DNA of 15,355 nucleotides from Verrucomicrobiia bacterium (GCA_026417275.1 JAOADO010000032.1:1-15355), one strand, 5' to 3'; positions 1 to 8,348 are shown, numbered from the stretch's first letter. Program-made: numbers and translations. The notes: generated by a model not told the origin, from the sequence alone.

Positions 1-319
1 GGTCTACACCTTGCAACGCAATGCCCATTCGGACTTCCGACTCGCCGTAAGCTGGGGCAACGTCGAAATAGTTTATTCCTTTGTCCAGAGCACTTCTTAT
101 TCCGCGATTGCATTCGTCCTGGTCATACTTATTCAACGCAAAGCCGGAGAAGCCTGCTGTAGATATTTTTAACCCGGTTTTGCCAAGGTCTCGTTTTGGC
201 AACGGAAGGGCAGATGCAGTAGTTTCCGCTGCAGTGGATTTGGTTATAAATGGGAACCTTAATATTACGGTTGCGCCTGCTGCTCCGCCGACCGTCTTTA
301 GGAATGTTCGCCTTTTCAT
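1..319 (-). CDS. Tat-exported aldo/keto reductase, N-terminal part (runs off the left edge)
   Basis: The first 106 codons of a gene that continues past base 1. The protein starts MKRRTFLKTVGGAAGA, a twin-arginine signal followed by a hydrophobic stretch and a small-residue region near residues 30-40, so export in folded form is likely. The mature part begins RDLGKTGLKIS, the usual opening beta-strand of the aldo/keto reductase family, and continues with ALDKGINYFDVAPAYGESE, which holds the family's catalytic Asp (in YFDVA) and Tyr (in PAYG). The family reduces carbonyls with NAD(P)H in a TIM barrel; the substrate cannot be told. The ATG follows the gspF-like stop by 16 bp, so it is probably the last visible gene of the pilus operon, although it has no obvious role there. 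No clear Shine-Dalgarno is seen. The catalytic Lys and His and the C-terminus lie outside the window. Confidence 0.9.
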   Translation of the reverse strand, partial: MKRRTFLKTVGGAAGATVILRFPFITKSTAAETTASALPLPKRDLGKTGLKISTAGFSGFALNKYDQDECNRGIRSALDKGINYFDVAPAYGESEVRMGIALQGVD

Positions 320-335
320 AAGCGCTACTTTTTGT

Positions 336-1658
336 TTATTCTTTGTCTGTGCCGCTTCCGGAATCGCCAAGTTGGTCAATGATGGTGATAAGGGGCAAGA
401 AAAGCGCGATTACGATGCTACCTACAACTCCGGCAAGGAAGATAATCATAATTGGTTCAAGCAAAGAAGTCATAGCCGCTACTGCGTTGTCCACTTCATC
501 GTCATATGTGTCGGCAATTTTCATTAACATTTCGGGCAGTGCGCCGGTTTGTTCGCCAACGTCCACCATGCTGATTACCATTGGTGGGAAAATTCCCGAA
601 GCTTCCAGCGGAGCTGTTATCGTTTCGCCCTCTTTTACAGATTCATGAACGGCGTGAATTGCGTCTGCAACAATTGAGTTACCTGAGGTTTCTCTAACAA
701 TTGTTAAAGCCTGTAAAATAGGCACGCCGCTGCTTATCAGGGTTCCAAGCGTTCTTGTTAGCCGCGCAATTGCCGCCTTTTTCAGAACTGGTCCAAGGAT
801 TGGCATGTTGAGCTTGAAGCGGTCAAACAATCTCCTGCCGGCTTTTGTGCGAATAAAAACGTTTAATGCAGCAATAAACGCTGCTACGCAAATTACTGTA
901 ACAATAAAGTGGTTTGCAATTGTATCGCTAATACTGAGAACGATTTGGGTAAATTGGGGTAGTTCTTTCCCGGGTCCAAGCAAGTCTGCAAAGATCGTTT
1001 TAAACTTTGGAACAACGTAAACCATTAGTACAGAGAGGATACCGACTGCAACTGTGATGACGGCGCATGGATAAAACATGGCGGAAATAACTTTTCCTTT
1101 GATTTTTTGCGCCTTTTCCATGAATTCGGCCAAACGGTTTAATACCACTTCGAGCACACCACCAACCTCGCCAGCGCGCACCATGTTTACATATAACCGA
1201 TTGAATACCTTTGGATGTTGAGCAAGGGATTCGGAAAATGTGCTTCCAGATTCGATGGATGCGGCAAGGTCATTTATGACTTTTTTCAATGTTGGATGTC
1301 TTTCTTGCCGTTCGAGAACGCGCAAACCGCGCAAAAGGGGTAAACCCGCGTCTACCAGAGTTGCAAGCTGTCTTGTAAAAGTAGTGAGGACTTTCGTTTT
1401 AACCTTACCGCCAAGAAATGGAATTTTGATGTTTAGGTTTATATTCATGTTAAGCCCCTTCTTTTGAGGGGCTTTTGAATCTGCGGTTTTGGCGGTTTTG
1501 TCCTGTTTTGGTTTGGCTTTGTCTAATTCGACCACTTTTGTGGGATGCAATCCCATGTCTTTAATCCGGGTGATAGCCTCTGCTTGAGAGCCAACCTCGA
1601 TTGTGCCCTTGGTTTCTTTGCCCCGGGAATCCAGCGCTACGTAGCTAAATTTTGGCAT
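336..1658 (-). CDS. Type II secretion / type IV pilus inner-membrane platform protein (GspF/PilC family)
   Basis: A 440-residue protein, slightly longer than the usual 400 or so. The N-terminus (MPKFSYVALDSRGKETKG) is the typical GspF/PilC opening. A Lys/Asp-rich linker (about 43-70) is followed by two T2SSF repeats, about 88-218 and 297-424. Each carries the RQLATLVDAGLPLL / TRTLGTLISSGVPILQAL pattern and the later MVRAGEVGG / MVDVGEQTG pattern. Hydrophobic segments at about 195-217, 249-269 and 401-427 fit the three membrane helices of the family. By family knowledge it sits in the inner membrane, couples the cytoplasmic ATPase to pilin or pseudopilin insertion, and is essential for fibre assembly. 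It lies 14 bp downstream of a GspE/PilB ATPase gene, its expected partner. Whether it serves a pilus or a secretion system cannot be settled; the nearby pilT favours a pilus. Confidence 0.95.
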   Translation of the reverse strand: MPKFSYVALDSRGKETKGTIEVGSQAEAITRIKDMGLHPTKVVELDKAKPKQDKTAKTADSKAPQKKGLNMNINLNIKIPFLGGKVKTKVLTTFTRQLATLVDAGLPLLRGLRVLERQERHPTLKKVINDLAASIESGSTFSESLAQHPKVFNRLYVNMVRAGEVGGVLEVVLNRLAEFMEKAQKIKGKVISAMFYPCAVITVAVGILSVLMVYVVPKFKTIFADLLGPGKELPQFTQIVLSISDTIANHFIVTVICVAAFIAALNVFIRTKAGRRLFDRFKLNMPILGPVLKKAAIARLTRTLGTLISSGVPILQALTIVRETSGNSIVADAIHAVHESVKEGETITAPLEASGIFPPMVISMVDVGEQTGALPEMLMKIADTYDDEVDNAVAAMTSLLEPIMIIFLAGVVGSIVIALFLPLITIIDQLGDSGSGTDKE

Positions 1659-1672
1659 AAAACAAACGCTTT

Positions 1673-3376
1673 TTACGTGTATTTGACAACTTCCTCAATA
1701 GTGGTCTCTCCATCAAATATATTTCGCAAACCGTCTTCGCGCAAGGTAACCATGCCTAATTCTATGGCTTTTTGCTTCATGACAGCTGAGGGTGCTCGTT
1801 CGTTAATTAGAACTCTAATTGGTTCACTGATAACAAGCAATTCAAAAATACCTTTTCTTCCTTTGTAGCCAGTGTCGTTGCACGCTGAACAGCCGCGTCC
1901 ATAGTAGAACATTTTATCTCCAATGTCGTGCGGAGTAAGGTTAAGTAGAGCAAGCTGGTTTTCTGTGGGTTCAAATGGGGTCTTACAACGTTTGCAAATT
2001 GTTCGCACAAGTCGTTGCGCAAGAACAGCCATAAGGGTCGATGAAATCAGGAACGGCTCAACGCCCATGTCAATCAAACGGGTTACGGCGCCGGGCGCGT
2101 CGTTTGTGTGCAGAGTGCTTAGCACGAGGTGACCGGTCAATGATGCTTGAATGGCGATTTGTGCAGTTTCAAGGTCGCGGATTTCACCGACCATGATTAT
2201 GTCCGGGTCCTGACGCAGAAACGCGCGAAGAGCTTTGGCAAATGTCATTCCGACCGCTTCGTTCACAGGTACTTGCATTATTCCCTCGATGTCGTATTCG
2301 ACTGGGTCTTCAACAGTCAGAATTTTAACATCAATTGTGTTAATCCTTCTCAGACCTGAATAGAGCGTGGTTGTTTTGCCTGAGCCAGTTGGTCCTGTTA
2401 CGACCAGGATTCCGTTTGGCATGTCCAGCGCCTGGCACCAGTAGTCATAAAGTGGTTTTGGAAAGCCGAGTTTTTCAATATCAAGATTTACCGCTGAACG
2501 GTCGAGCACACGAAGCACCACCGATTCTCCAAATTGGGTTGGGAGACATGAAACACGCAGGTCGACCTGCTTGTCGCCCATGTTGAACGAAATACGTCCG
2601 TCCTGTGGCAAACGGCGCTCGGCTATATCAAGGTTTGCCATGACTTTGAGGCGGGAAATTATCGGAAGAGCCAGGTTTTTAGGCGGCGGTGTCATTTCAT
2701 ATAATGCACCGTCCACACGATATCTTATTTTGAACACATCTTCGAATGGCTCGAAATGAATATCGCTTGCACGGTCTTTTATTGCTGTAAAAAGGACGAG
2801 GTTAACAAATCGAATAATGGGAACGTCGTTTGCAAGGTCTGCTATTTCGGCAATATTGTCTGTTCCCTCTATTGAGTTCGCCTTAGCCAGTTCTTCGTTT
2901 GAACCAAGTTCCTGAAGAACTTCTGTTACAGAACCGGTGTCTTCTCCGTAATATTTTAAAATAGCCTGTTCAATCTGTTGTGGGTCGGCAACCACGATTT
3001 GGATTTCTTTGCCAACCATGAATCCGAGTTCGTCTATGATTGCTGGATTAAGCGGGTCAACAAGGGCAATCTGCACTGAATTTCCATAAGAGGCAACGGG
3101 AATGCACTTGTACATTCGTGCTGTAGCAGGTTGCACAAGTCTTATTACTTCAGGCGGTATTTCGTGTTTGGATATGTCCACAACTTCGGTGCCGAGAAAA
3201 TCGGCTTTAACCTGAAGTTGTGTCTGCATATCCATCAACCCAAAATCCACCAGAATCTCTTCAACGCTTTTTCCTGAGCGGATGTGTTCTTCCTTGACTG
3301 CTTCGATTTGCATATCGTCAAGGAGTTGTCGCTCCTGCAAGAGGGCAAGAAATGGATTTGAAACCTGTGTCGGCAT
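1673..3376 (-). CDS. GspE/PilB assembly ATPase (first copy, next to the platform gene)
   Basis: A 567-residue hexameric secretion ATPase of normal length. An N-terminal MshEN/T2SSE-N region (about 1-150) precedes the core. Visible motifs: Walker A GPTGSGKT (328-335), Asp box TVEDPVEY (354-361), Walker B with the catalytic Glu in [12 protein letters not shown] (390-401), His box [14 protein letters not shown] (414-427), and the tetracysteine zinc site C461-x2-C464 and C496-x2-C499 that marks the GspE/PilB branch and is absent from PilT. It would hydrolyse ATP in the cytoplasm to drive pilin or pseudopilin assembly through the GspF/PilC protein encoded 14 bp downstream. It starts 6 bp after pilT, so co-transcription and perhaps translational coupling are likely. 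No Shine-Dalgarno is visible before the ATG. All catalytic motifs are intact, unlike the second copy, which differs just ahead of its Walker B. Confidence 0.95.
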   Translation of the reverse strand: MPTQVSNPFLALLQERQLLDDMQIEAVKEEHIRSGKSVEEILVDFGLMDMQTQLQVKADFLGTEVVDISKHEIPPEVIRLVQPATARMYKCIPVASYGNSVQIALVDPLNPAIIDELGFMVGKEIQIVVADPQQIEQAILKYYGEDTGSVTEVLQELGSNEELAKANSIEGTDNIAEIADLANDVPIIRFVNLVLFTAIKDRASDIHFEPFEDVFKIRYRVDGALYEMTPPPKNLALPIISRLKVMANLDIAERRLPQDGRISFNMGDKQVDLRVSCLPTQFGESVVLRVLDRSAVNLDIEKLGFPKPLYDYWCQALDMPNGILVVTGPTGSGKTTTLYSGLRRINTIDVKILTVEDPVEYDIEGIMQVPVNEAVGMTFAKALRAFLRQDPDIIMVGEIRDLETAQIAIQASLTGHLVLSTLHTNDAPGAVTRLIDMGVEPFLISSTLMAVLAQRLVRTICKRCKTPFEPTENQLALLNLTPHDIGDKMFYYGRGCSACNDTGYKGRKGIFELLVISEPIRVLINERAPSAVMKQKAIELGMVTLREDGLRNIFDGETTIEEVVKYT

Positions 3377-3382
3377 ATTATT

Positions 3383-4525
3383 TTATGATTGTTGTTGTTG
3401 CGCTGGTATTTGCGCTTGTATCTGTCCGCGAGCCGCTTTTGCCGCTTGTTCCATGTCGTATTCCTGCAGTTTCATCAACATTGTCGTGGGGTCCTGGCTC
3501 TTGTTTATGCATTCTTCGCGGGCAATCATGCCTGCCATGTATTTTTCCAGTAAAACAGAATCCAGAGTCACCATGCCGTATTTTGCTCCTGTTTGAATAT
3601 CGGATTGAATGCGGAATGTTTTATTATCGCGAATAAGAGCCGCAATTGATGGTGTGTTAATCATGATTTCAAACACTGCCACTCGTCCTGGTTTGTCGCA
3701 TCTTGGTATGAGCAATTGCGATATAACAGCTTGCAAAACCGTGGAAAGCTGAATTCGGATTTGTTCCTGCTGGTTAATCGGGAATGCGTTTACAATACGG
3801 TCAATTGTTTTTGCCGCGCCAGTGGTGTGCAGTGTGCCAAAGACAAGGTGTCCTGTTTCTGCCGCAGTGATTGCCGCGTCAATTGTTTCAAGGTCGCGCA
3901 TTTCACCCACCAGAATTACGTCCGGGTCTTGACGCAAAGCACGCCTTAGTGCTTCTGCAAACGTTGGAACGTCAACGTTTATCTCTCTTTGCGTGATAAT
4001 TGCTTTTTTGTGATAGTGGTAATATTCAATAGGGTCTTCGATTGTAATTATGTGAGCGTCGTCGCGTTCTTCGTTAATAATGTTAATCATGGAGGCAAGC
4101 GTTGTGGATTTGCCGGAACCGGTTGGTCCGGTGACAAGAATCAACCCCCTCGGTTTATACAGTAGATTCATTATCGTTTGTTTCGGCATTCCAATCTGCT
4201 CAAGGGTCAACAATTTGTTCGGAATTTGACGAAGAACCAATCCGAAGTTGCCTCTCTCTTTAAATACACTCACACGGAAACGCGCAAGTTCGCCAAATGC
4301 AAAGCCAAAGTCGGTGGTTCCTTTTTCACGCACAGCTTGAATATGGTCATCCGAAGTAATACTGCGCATTAATTCTTCTGTATCTTCAGGTTTGCAAGGC
4401 GGACCATCCACGCGGTGTAATATGCCGTGGACTCTGATGACCGGAGGTACTCCAACACGGATATGCAGGTCGGAGGCGCCTTCTTCGACCACCAGTTGCA
4501 ATAAATCTGACATCGAATATGACAT
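3383..4525 (-). CDS. pilT: PilT-type twitching motility / pilus retraction ATPase
   Basis: A 380-residue protein, close to the PilT family's usual 345-370 plus a short tail. It begins at once with the PAS-like N-domain ([19 protein letters not shown]) and lacks the MshEN domain and tetracysteine site of the two GspE/PilB neighbours. Motifs: Walker A GPTGSGKS (133-140), Asp box TIEDPIEY (161-168), Walker [13 protein letters not shown] (200-211), His box [14 protein letters not shown] (224-237). The C-terminal block [13 protein letters not shown] matches the position of the AIRNLIRE retraction motif; its residues differ, but the Ile-Arg pair remains. The last 15 residues are Gln-rich (ending PAQQQQS) and look disordered. 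By family knowledge it depolymerises pili from the cytoplasmic side, giving twitching motility or DNA uptake. A second in-frame Met at residue 5 is an alternative start; the first was kept for its distance from the promoter candidate. Confidence 0.93.
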   Translation of the reverse strand: MSYSMSDLLQLVVEEGASDLHIRVGVPPVIRVHGILHRVDGPPCKPEDTEELMRSITSDDHIQAVREKGTTDFGFAFGELARFRVSVFKERGNFGLVLRQIPNKLLTLEQIGMPKQTIMNLLYKPRGLILVTGPTGSGKSTTLASMINIINEERDDAHIITIEDPIEYYHYHKKAIITQREINVDVPTFAEALRRALRQDPDVILVGEMRDLETIDAAITAAETGHLVFGTLHTTGAAKTIDRIVNAFPINQQEQIRIQLSTVLQAVISQLLIPRCDKPGRVAVFEIMINTPSIAALIRDNKTFRIQSDIQTGAKYGMVTLDSVLLEKYMAGMIAREECINKSQDPTTMLMKLQEYDMEQAAKAARGQIQAQIPAQQQQS

Positions 4526-4545
4526 ATCGTTATTCCACTATTTTT

Positions 4546-4581
4546 AGCAATAATTATACCAAATTGACCATCAATTTTATT
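4546..4581 (-). promoter_or_regulatory. Candidate promoter with overlapping palindromic operator for pilT
   Basis: On the minus strand an extended -10 box, TGG-TATAAT, has its hexamer at 4553-4558, about 28-33 bases before the pilT ATG. The TATAAT is a perfect consensus match, but no good -35 hexamer sits 17 bp upstream. Directly against the -10 lies an inverted repeat, AAATTGA-TGG-TCAATTT (4561-4577), with 7-bp arms, where a repressor or activator could bind. Transcription would start near 4546, giving a leader of about 20 nt. This is inferred from sequence pattern only. Confidence 0.45.
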
Positions 4582-4629
4582 TCACTTTTACAATCCGTTA
4601 TTCTTCAATGGGTTTTGCGGTTTTCAACT

Positions 4630-6339
4630 CTAATCTGCGTCTGCAACTGTGGCGCGAATAACTTCTTCTGGAGTTGTCAAACCGGCAAGCACTTTGCGCG
4701 TTCCGTCTTCACGCAGTGTTCTCATACCCATTTCGCGTGCCCTCTGTCTTAACACGGAAGCAGGCACCTTTTCGTAAATCAGTCGTCGCGCTTCGTCGTC
4801 AATTACGAATATTTCAAAAATTCCAAATCGTCCGCGATAACCAGTCTTTGAACAGTCCGAACAACCGCGTCCTTTCATAAAGGTAGCATTTTGCGCCGAC
4901 TGCTGGTCTATGTTAAGGGCTCGCATTTCGTAGTCTGTAGGTACATATGGCGCCGCGCATTTGCGGCAAATTTTTCTTACAAGTCGTTGAGCCATGATAG
5001 CGCGAGTTGATGATGCCACGAGGAACGGCTTAACTCCAATGTCAATCAAACGAGTTACAGCGCTTGGCGCGTCGTTTGTGTGCAGAGTTGAAAATACAAG
5101 GTGACCGGTAAGGGATGCGTTTACCGCGATTGTAGCGGTTTCAATATCGCGAATTTCACCAATCATTATGATGTTTGGCGCCTGACGAAGGATTGACCTT
5201 AATGCTGCGGCAAATGTCATTCCAATGCTTTCATTTACCTGTACCTGGTTTATTCCAGAGAGGGTATATTCCACCGGGTCTTCGACTGTGATGATTTTGC
5301 GGTCTGGACGGTTAATGTAATGCAAACAACTGTACAGGGTGGTGGTTTTGCCTGAACCAGTAGGTCCTGTTACAAGAATTATTCCATCGGGCAAATTAAT
5401 TAATCTTTCAAAAAGTTGTTGGTCGTCTGTAAAGAAACCAAGTTCGCCAAGTCCAAGTTTGAGTCCTTCTTTATCGAGAATACGCATTACAATGCTTTCG
5501 CCATGCGTTGTAGGGATGCAGGAGACACGAAGGTCAATTACTTTGCCGCCCACCTGGGTCATAATTCTACCGTCTTGCGGTATCCGTTTTTCTGCAATGG
5601 ACATGTTTGACATGATTTTCAGACGGCTTATTATCGCAAGTTGAAGCCGCTTTGGCGGGCTTTTGACTTCATGCAAAACGCCGTCGATGCGATATCTTAC
5701 CCTGAACGTCTTGGAAAGGGGTTCAAGATGAATATCTGAGGCGCGCATTTTAAAGGCTTCCACGATAATGGAGTTTACCAGCTTAATAATCGGAGCGTCG
5801 GATTCTACGGTGGAGCCATCGTCTTCTGTGACGCTCTTGGTTTCGGGGGCAACCATTACATCTCCCTCGGTAATGTTCTGAATCATCTTCGAGACTTCAT
5901 CTTCGCTTGCCCCATAGTATTTATTTAGCGCCGCTTCGATTTCTTCTTCCGTGGCAACTTTTGGTTCAATTTCGGCATTCAGTAGATGGCGAAGTGCATC
6001 GAGAGTATCAAGGTCTGAAGGGTCAGACAATGCAATTCCAATTGTGTGTCCATGTTTGGAAACTGGAATTACCTTGTAACGTTTTGCCACGTGGCGAGGA
6101 ACAGATGAAATAACATCATCTGGAATCTTTAATTCAGAAAGGGTTACAACTTCAGCGCCAAAATATGTTGCCCTGGCATACACAACATCGGTCGGCTTAA
6201 CTATTTTTTTGGACAACAGATACTCGATGGTGCCAATGCCAGCCGCATCAGCTTCGGCACCATATTTAGCGGCTTGCTCGTATGTGAGCATGCCCATGTC
6301 TGCCATGACGCTTACAAGATAATCATCTTTTCCGCCCAC
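4630..6339 (-). CDS. GspE/PilB assembly ATPase (second copy, GTG start)
   Basis: A 569-residue paralogue of the ATPase at 1673-3376 with the same architecture: MshEN-like N-domain (about 1-145), Walker A GPTGSGKT (325-332), Asp box TVEDPVEY (351-358), Walker B with catalytic Glu in IIMIGEIRD, His box [14 protein letters not shown] (411-424), zinc cysteines C458/C461 and C493/C496. The start is GTG, supported by GAGGA 8 nt upstream. One departure: the segment before Walker B reads RQAPN, where both neighbours have RQDPD, so two usually acidic positions are Ala and Asn; the catalytic Glu remains. It is the first gene of the pilus block, with a 104-bp gap before pilT, and is likely a PilB-type extension ATPase. 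Which of the two GspE/PilB copies pairs with the single platform protein, and whether one serves a separate secretion system, cannot be read from the sequence. Confidence 0.94.
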   Translation of the reverse strand: MGGKDDYLVSVMADMGMLTYEQAAKYGAEADAAGIGTIEYLLSKKIVKPTDVVYARATYFGAEVVTLSELKIPDDVISSVPRHVAKRYKVIPVSKHGHTIGIALSDPSDLDTLDALRHLLNAEIEPKVATEEEIEAALNKYYGASEDEVSKMIQNITEGDVMVAPETKSVTEDDGSTVESDAPIIKLVNSIIVEAFKMRASDIHLEPLSKTFRVRYRIDGVLHEVKSPPKRLQLAIISRLKIMSNMSIAEKRIPQDGRIMTQVGGKVIDLRVSCIPTTHGESIVMRILDKEGLKLGLGELGFFTDDQQLFERLINLPDGIILVTGPTGSGKTTTLYSCLHYINRPDRKIITVEDPVEYTLSGINQVQVNESIGMTFAAALRSILRQAPNIIMIGEIRDIETATIAVNASLTGHLVFSTLHTNDAPSAVTRLIDIGVKPFLVASSTRAIMAQRLVRKICRKCAAPYVPTDYEMRALNIDQQSAQNATFMKGRGCSDCSKTGYRGRFGIFEIFVIDDEARRLIYEKVPASVLRQRAREMGMRTLREDGTRKVLAGLTTPEEVIRATVADAD

Positions 6340-6347
6340 GATTCAAA

Positions 6348-6352
6348 TCCTC
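6348..6352 (-). promoter_or_regulatory. Shine-Dalgarno site that decides the GTG start
   Basis: Minus-strand GAGGA lies 8 nt before the GTG at 6337-6339. It is the only clear ribosome binding site before any gene in this window and supports the GTG as the true start of the second GspE/PilB copy. Confidence 0.7.
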
Positions 6353-6375
6353 ATTAACGGGTTACTAATTATATT

Positions 6376-6406
6376 TTTATACTAATTTTATGAATTATAA
6401 AGTCAA
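6376..6406 (-). promoter_or_regulatory. Candidate promoter of the pilus ATPase block
   Basis: On the minus strand TTGACT (6401-6406, four of six to five of six of a sigma70 -35 depending on weighting) is followed after 19 bp by TATAAA (6376-6381). The spacer is longer than the 17-bp optimum and the region is very AT-rich, so a chance match is possible. It sits in the 114-bp gap between the beta-CASP gene and the GTG-started ATPase gene, where a promoter for the pilus genes would be expected. Confidence 0.35.
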
Positions 6407-6453
6407 CTATTGGTTTGCCATAGTTTGTGTTTTCAGAAAATGTTGTTTTTCAA

Positions 6454-7830
6454 TTAGATGTCTACTGTTTCCCCGGGTTTTGGTTGAATAACTTTTATTT
6501 TTGGATAGTGTTTCTTAATCTGTTCTTCGAACCATGCCCGAGCTTCATCGCACCCATGTCCCAGCAACACAACCTTTGGTTTTACCCTACCAACAAATTT
6601 CAACATATCCACACGTTCCGCATGCGCAGTAAGGTCAAAATCCTGGAGTTCGCAATTTCGAATCAAATGTCCGGCTGTTTGACTAAAGAAAAACGGTTCG
6701 CCTTTTTTTGAGACTTTCATTCTACCAGCTGGCGAATCTGGGTCGGCGTAACCCACGAAGAAGATGGCGTGTCTTTCCTGTCCTGCAATTCTTATGGCGA
6801 GTTCGTGTGCCGCAGTGTTTTCGTTCATCATGCCAGCTGTTAATACGAAGATGCGAGCACCCGAAAGTTTCATATTTAAAAGTTGTTCTCGCTCAAGGAC
6901 TTGAAGATTTAAAGATTGACGCAGTTGGAGGTTTTGTAATTTGCGCCGCGTTCTGTGCGCCTGGAGGTCGTAAATTTCAGTAAAAACTCTGCCTAAACCG
7001 CCAATATAAATGGGTTGAGGTTTTAACCGCCCCTGTTGAGTCATTAATGCAAGGATTGCGAGAATTTCCTGTGTTCTTCCAAGCGCAAATGTTGGTATCA
7101 ATACGCAAGATTTTCTATTTAAAGCGTTTTCAAGAGACAGAATAAATCTTTCAACTTCTTTTTCACGATTGTATGGCTCTGGATTGTGTCTTGCGCCGCG
7201 CGTTGTCTCAATCAATAAGACGTCGGCTTGTACTCCTTGAAAGCGAGCGCCTTTTAAAAGTGTCTGGTCGCGAAAACAAACATCGCCAGTATAAAAAAAG
7301 GTTGTTTTTTTACCGCGCACGAGTATTCCTGCCGCTCCCAGAGCATGTCCGGCGTCGAAAAATTCAAGAACAGGCGACCACAAACCTGCGCGTGCCTTAT
7401 GATAAGCTGCCCATTCAACAGGAGAGTTGTATTTAAATCCCTGAATTGTTGTGTAAAGATGGTCAATGTCTTCATGAGTGTAAAGTGGGTATTCGTTTAT
7501 TCCAAGTTCGTTTTTTTTATGTTCCATTACGTTCACTGAATTGTGTAGAACGCGTTCGGCAATGAAATAGCTTAAATCGGTAAGAAGAATGTGTGCTCTT
7601 TGCCAGTGACGAAACGCGACAGGCAATGCTCCGATGTGGTCATGGTGGCAGTGAGTAATTGCAATAGCATCAACTTCTTGATTTTTAATAAGTTTAAACA
7701 TTGGAAGGCTTTGATAGCCTTCTTTTTTGGGGTGTGTTCCAGCGTCCAGGAGAAGACGATGATTGTCTATCTCCAGAAACCAGCTGTTTGCCCCTATATC
7801 GGAGTCTGGGTTTAAGTTTGTAATCTTCAT
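6454..7830 (-). CDS. Beta-CASP metallo-beta-lactamase-fold nuclease (CPSF73/RNase J-like)
   Basis: A 458-residue protein with a full set of two-zinc metallo-beta-lactamase ligands: HCHHDH (60-65), H162 in DAGHALGAAG, D183 in YTGDV, and a late His, H425, in VLLGHG. Beta-CASP marks are also visible: motif A as E208 in ETTRG, motif B as H403 in TAHAER, motif C as H425. By family knowledge such proteins are RNA (sometimes DNA) endo- or exonucleases in the cytoplasm; the length fits the single-domain bacterial CPSF73-like branch better than the longer RNase J. Motif A is usually ESTYG, so the Arg in the Tyr place is unusual. No signal peptide and no Shine-Dalgarno are seen. It is separated by 114 bp from the pilus genes and by a long gene-free stretch upstream, so it may be transcribed alone. 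The substrate is unknown. Confidence 0.88.
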   Translation of the reverse strand: MKITNLNPDSDIGANSWFLEIDNHRLLLDAGTHPKKEGYQSLPMFKLIKNQEVDAIAITHCHHDHIGALPVAFRHWQRAHILLTDLSYFIAERVLHNSVNVMEHKKNELGINEYPLYTHEDIDHLYTTIQGFKYNSPVEWAAYHKARAGLWSPVLEFFDAGHALGAAGILVRGKKTTFFYTGDVCFRDQTLLKGARFQGVQADVLLIETTRGARHNPEPYNREKEVERFILSLENALNRKSCVLIPTFALGRTQEILAILALMTQQGRLKPQPIYIGGLGRVFTEIYDLQAHRTRRKLQNLQLRQSLNLQVLEREQLLNMKLSGARIFVLTAGMMNENTAAHELAIRIAGQERHAIFFVGYADPDSPAGRMKVSKKGEPFFFSQTAGHLIRNCELQDFDLTAHAERVDMLKFVGRVKPKVVLLGHGCDEARAWFEEQIKKHYPKIKVIQPKPGETVDI

Positions 7831-7863
7831 GCAAATATTTAACCAATTAGTTTATAGACATTT

Positions 7864-7891
7864 ATAAAGTTTAATAGAATATAAACTTTAT
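7864..7891. repeat. AT-rich inverted repeat upstream of the beta-CASP gene
   Basis: Arms ATAAAGTTTA (7864-7873) and TAAACTTTAT (7882-7891) are perfect 10-bp complements around an 8-base loop, 34 bp before the beta-CASP ATG. It could be an operator or a leader hairpin just after a TATAAT at 7895-7900 on the minus strand. In DNA this AT-rich, chance cannot be ruled out. Confidence 0.45.
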
Positions 7892-7978
7892 TTAATTATA
7901 AGCCCTAATTATAAAACATTAAAATTTTTTTAAAATTTTTTTGAAACATTTTCAAAAAATTCCGTCTATATTATATGA

Positions 7979-8118
7979 GGCGAGACGACCTCCCGCCTTG
8001 GTCGTTGTAGCCGCGGGCGCCTTGCCCGTAACATGTCTGCTTGTTATTGCTGGGGAAAAGGGGGGAAATGGTTGTTTGGGTTTCGGCGGGCATCGGAAGA
8101 TGCCCGCCGCTTCAAGTA
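7979..8118. repeat. GC-rich block of three hairpins, possible interspersed intergenic repeat
   Basis: An island much richer in G+C than its flanks. It contains three inverted repeats: ACGACC/GGTCGT (7985-7990 with 8000-8005), CGGGC/GCCCG (8014-8018 with 8024-8028, loop GCCTT), and an 11-bp perfect stem CGGCGGGCATC/GATGCCCGCCG (8084-8094 with 8099-8109) closed by a GGAA tetraloop of GNRA type. No T-run follows on the plus strand, and the third stem is far from either gene end, so it is a poor terminator. The abrupt composition change and serial hairpins resemble mobile palindromic intergenic elements, but only one copy is in this window. Confidence 0.5.
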
Positions 8119-8348
8119 AGTCTTTCAATTACAATTTTTTACAAGGAAAAAATCAAGCAAAATCGTATTCTCTCCAGATTATTTTGTTTATTCATCAAAA
8201 TCTCGAAGTAAGTCATGTTTTCGGGTGAATATGGGAAATTGGGGTCTAATAGGTGGTGAGTGGGCGTTTCTGCGTAACATTTTTGCTTTTGTTTGCAGAT
8301 GGCAGAGAGTTCAGGTAATTTCGCACTGATAATTCCAGATAGCGGAAA

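Larger units (their letters stand above)
7831..8348. other. 518-bp gene-free stretch between the beta-CASP gene and the DMT permease gene
   Basis: No convincing gene is seen on either strand. The first 145 bases are very AT-rich and hold an inverted repeat at 7864-7891 and an AT-only hairpin (TTTTTTGAAA / TTTCAAAAAA, 7937-7959). A minus-strand TATAAT (7895-7900) could be the -10 of the beta-CASP gene. Bases 7979-8118 are sharply more GC-rich and hold three hairpins, described separately. The remaining 230 bases show nothing recognisable. A 95-codon plus-strand reading frame (7941-8228) covers the hairpins but looks like a by-product of them. Confidence 0.7.

Noticed and set aside
7941..8228. 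A 95-codon plus-strand reading frame across the GC-rich hairpin block
   Set aside because: Its central residues simply decode the hairpins, its ends are AT-rich filler, and there is no RBS or recognisable domain.
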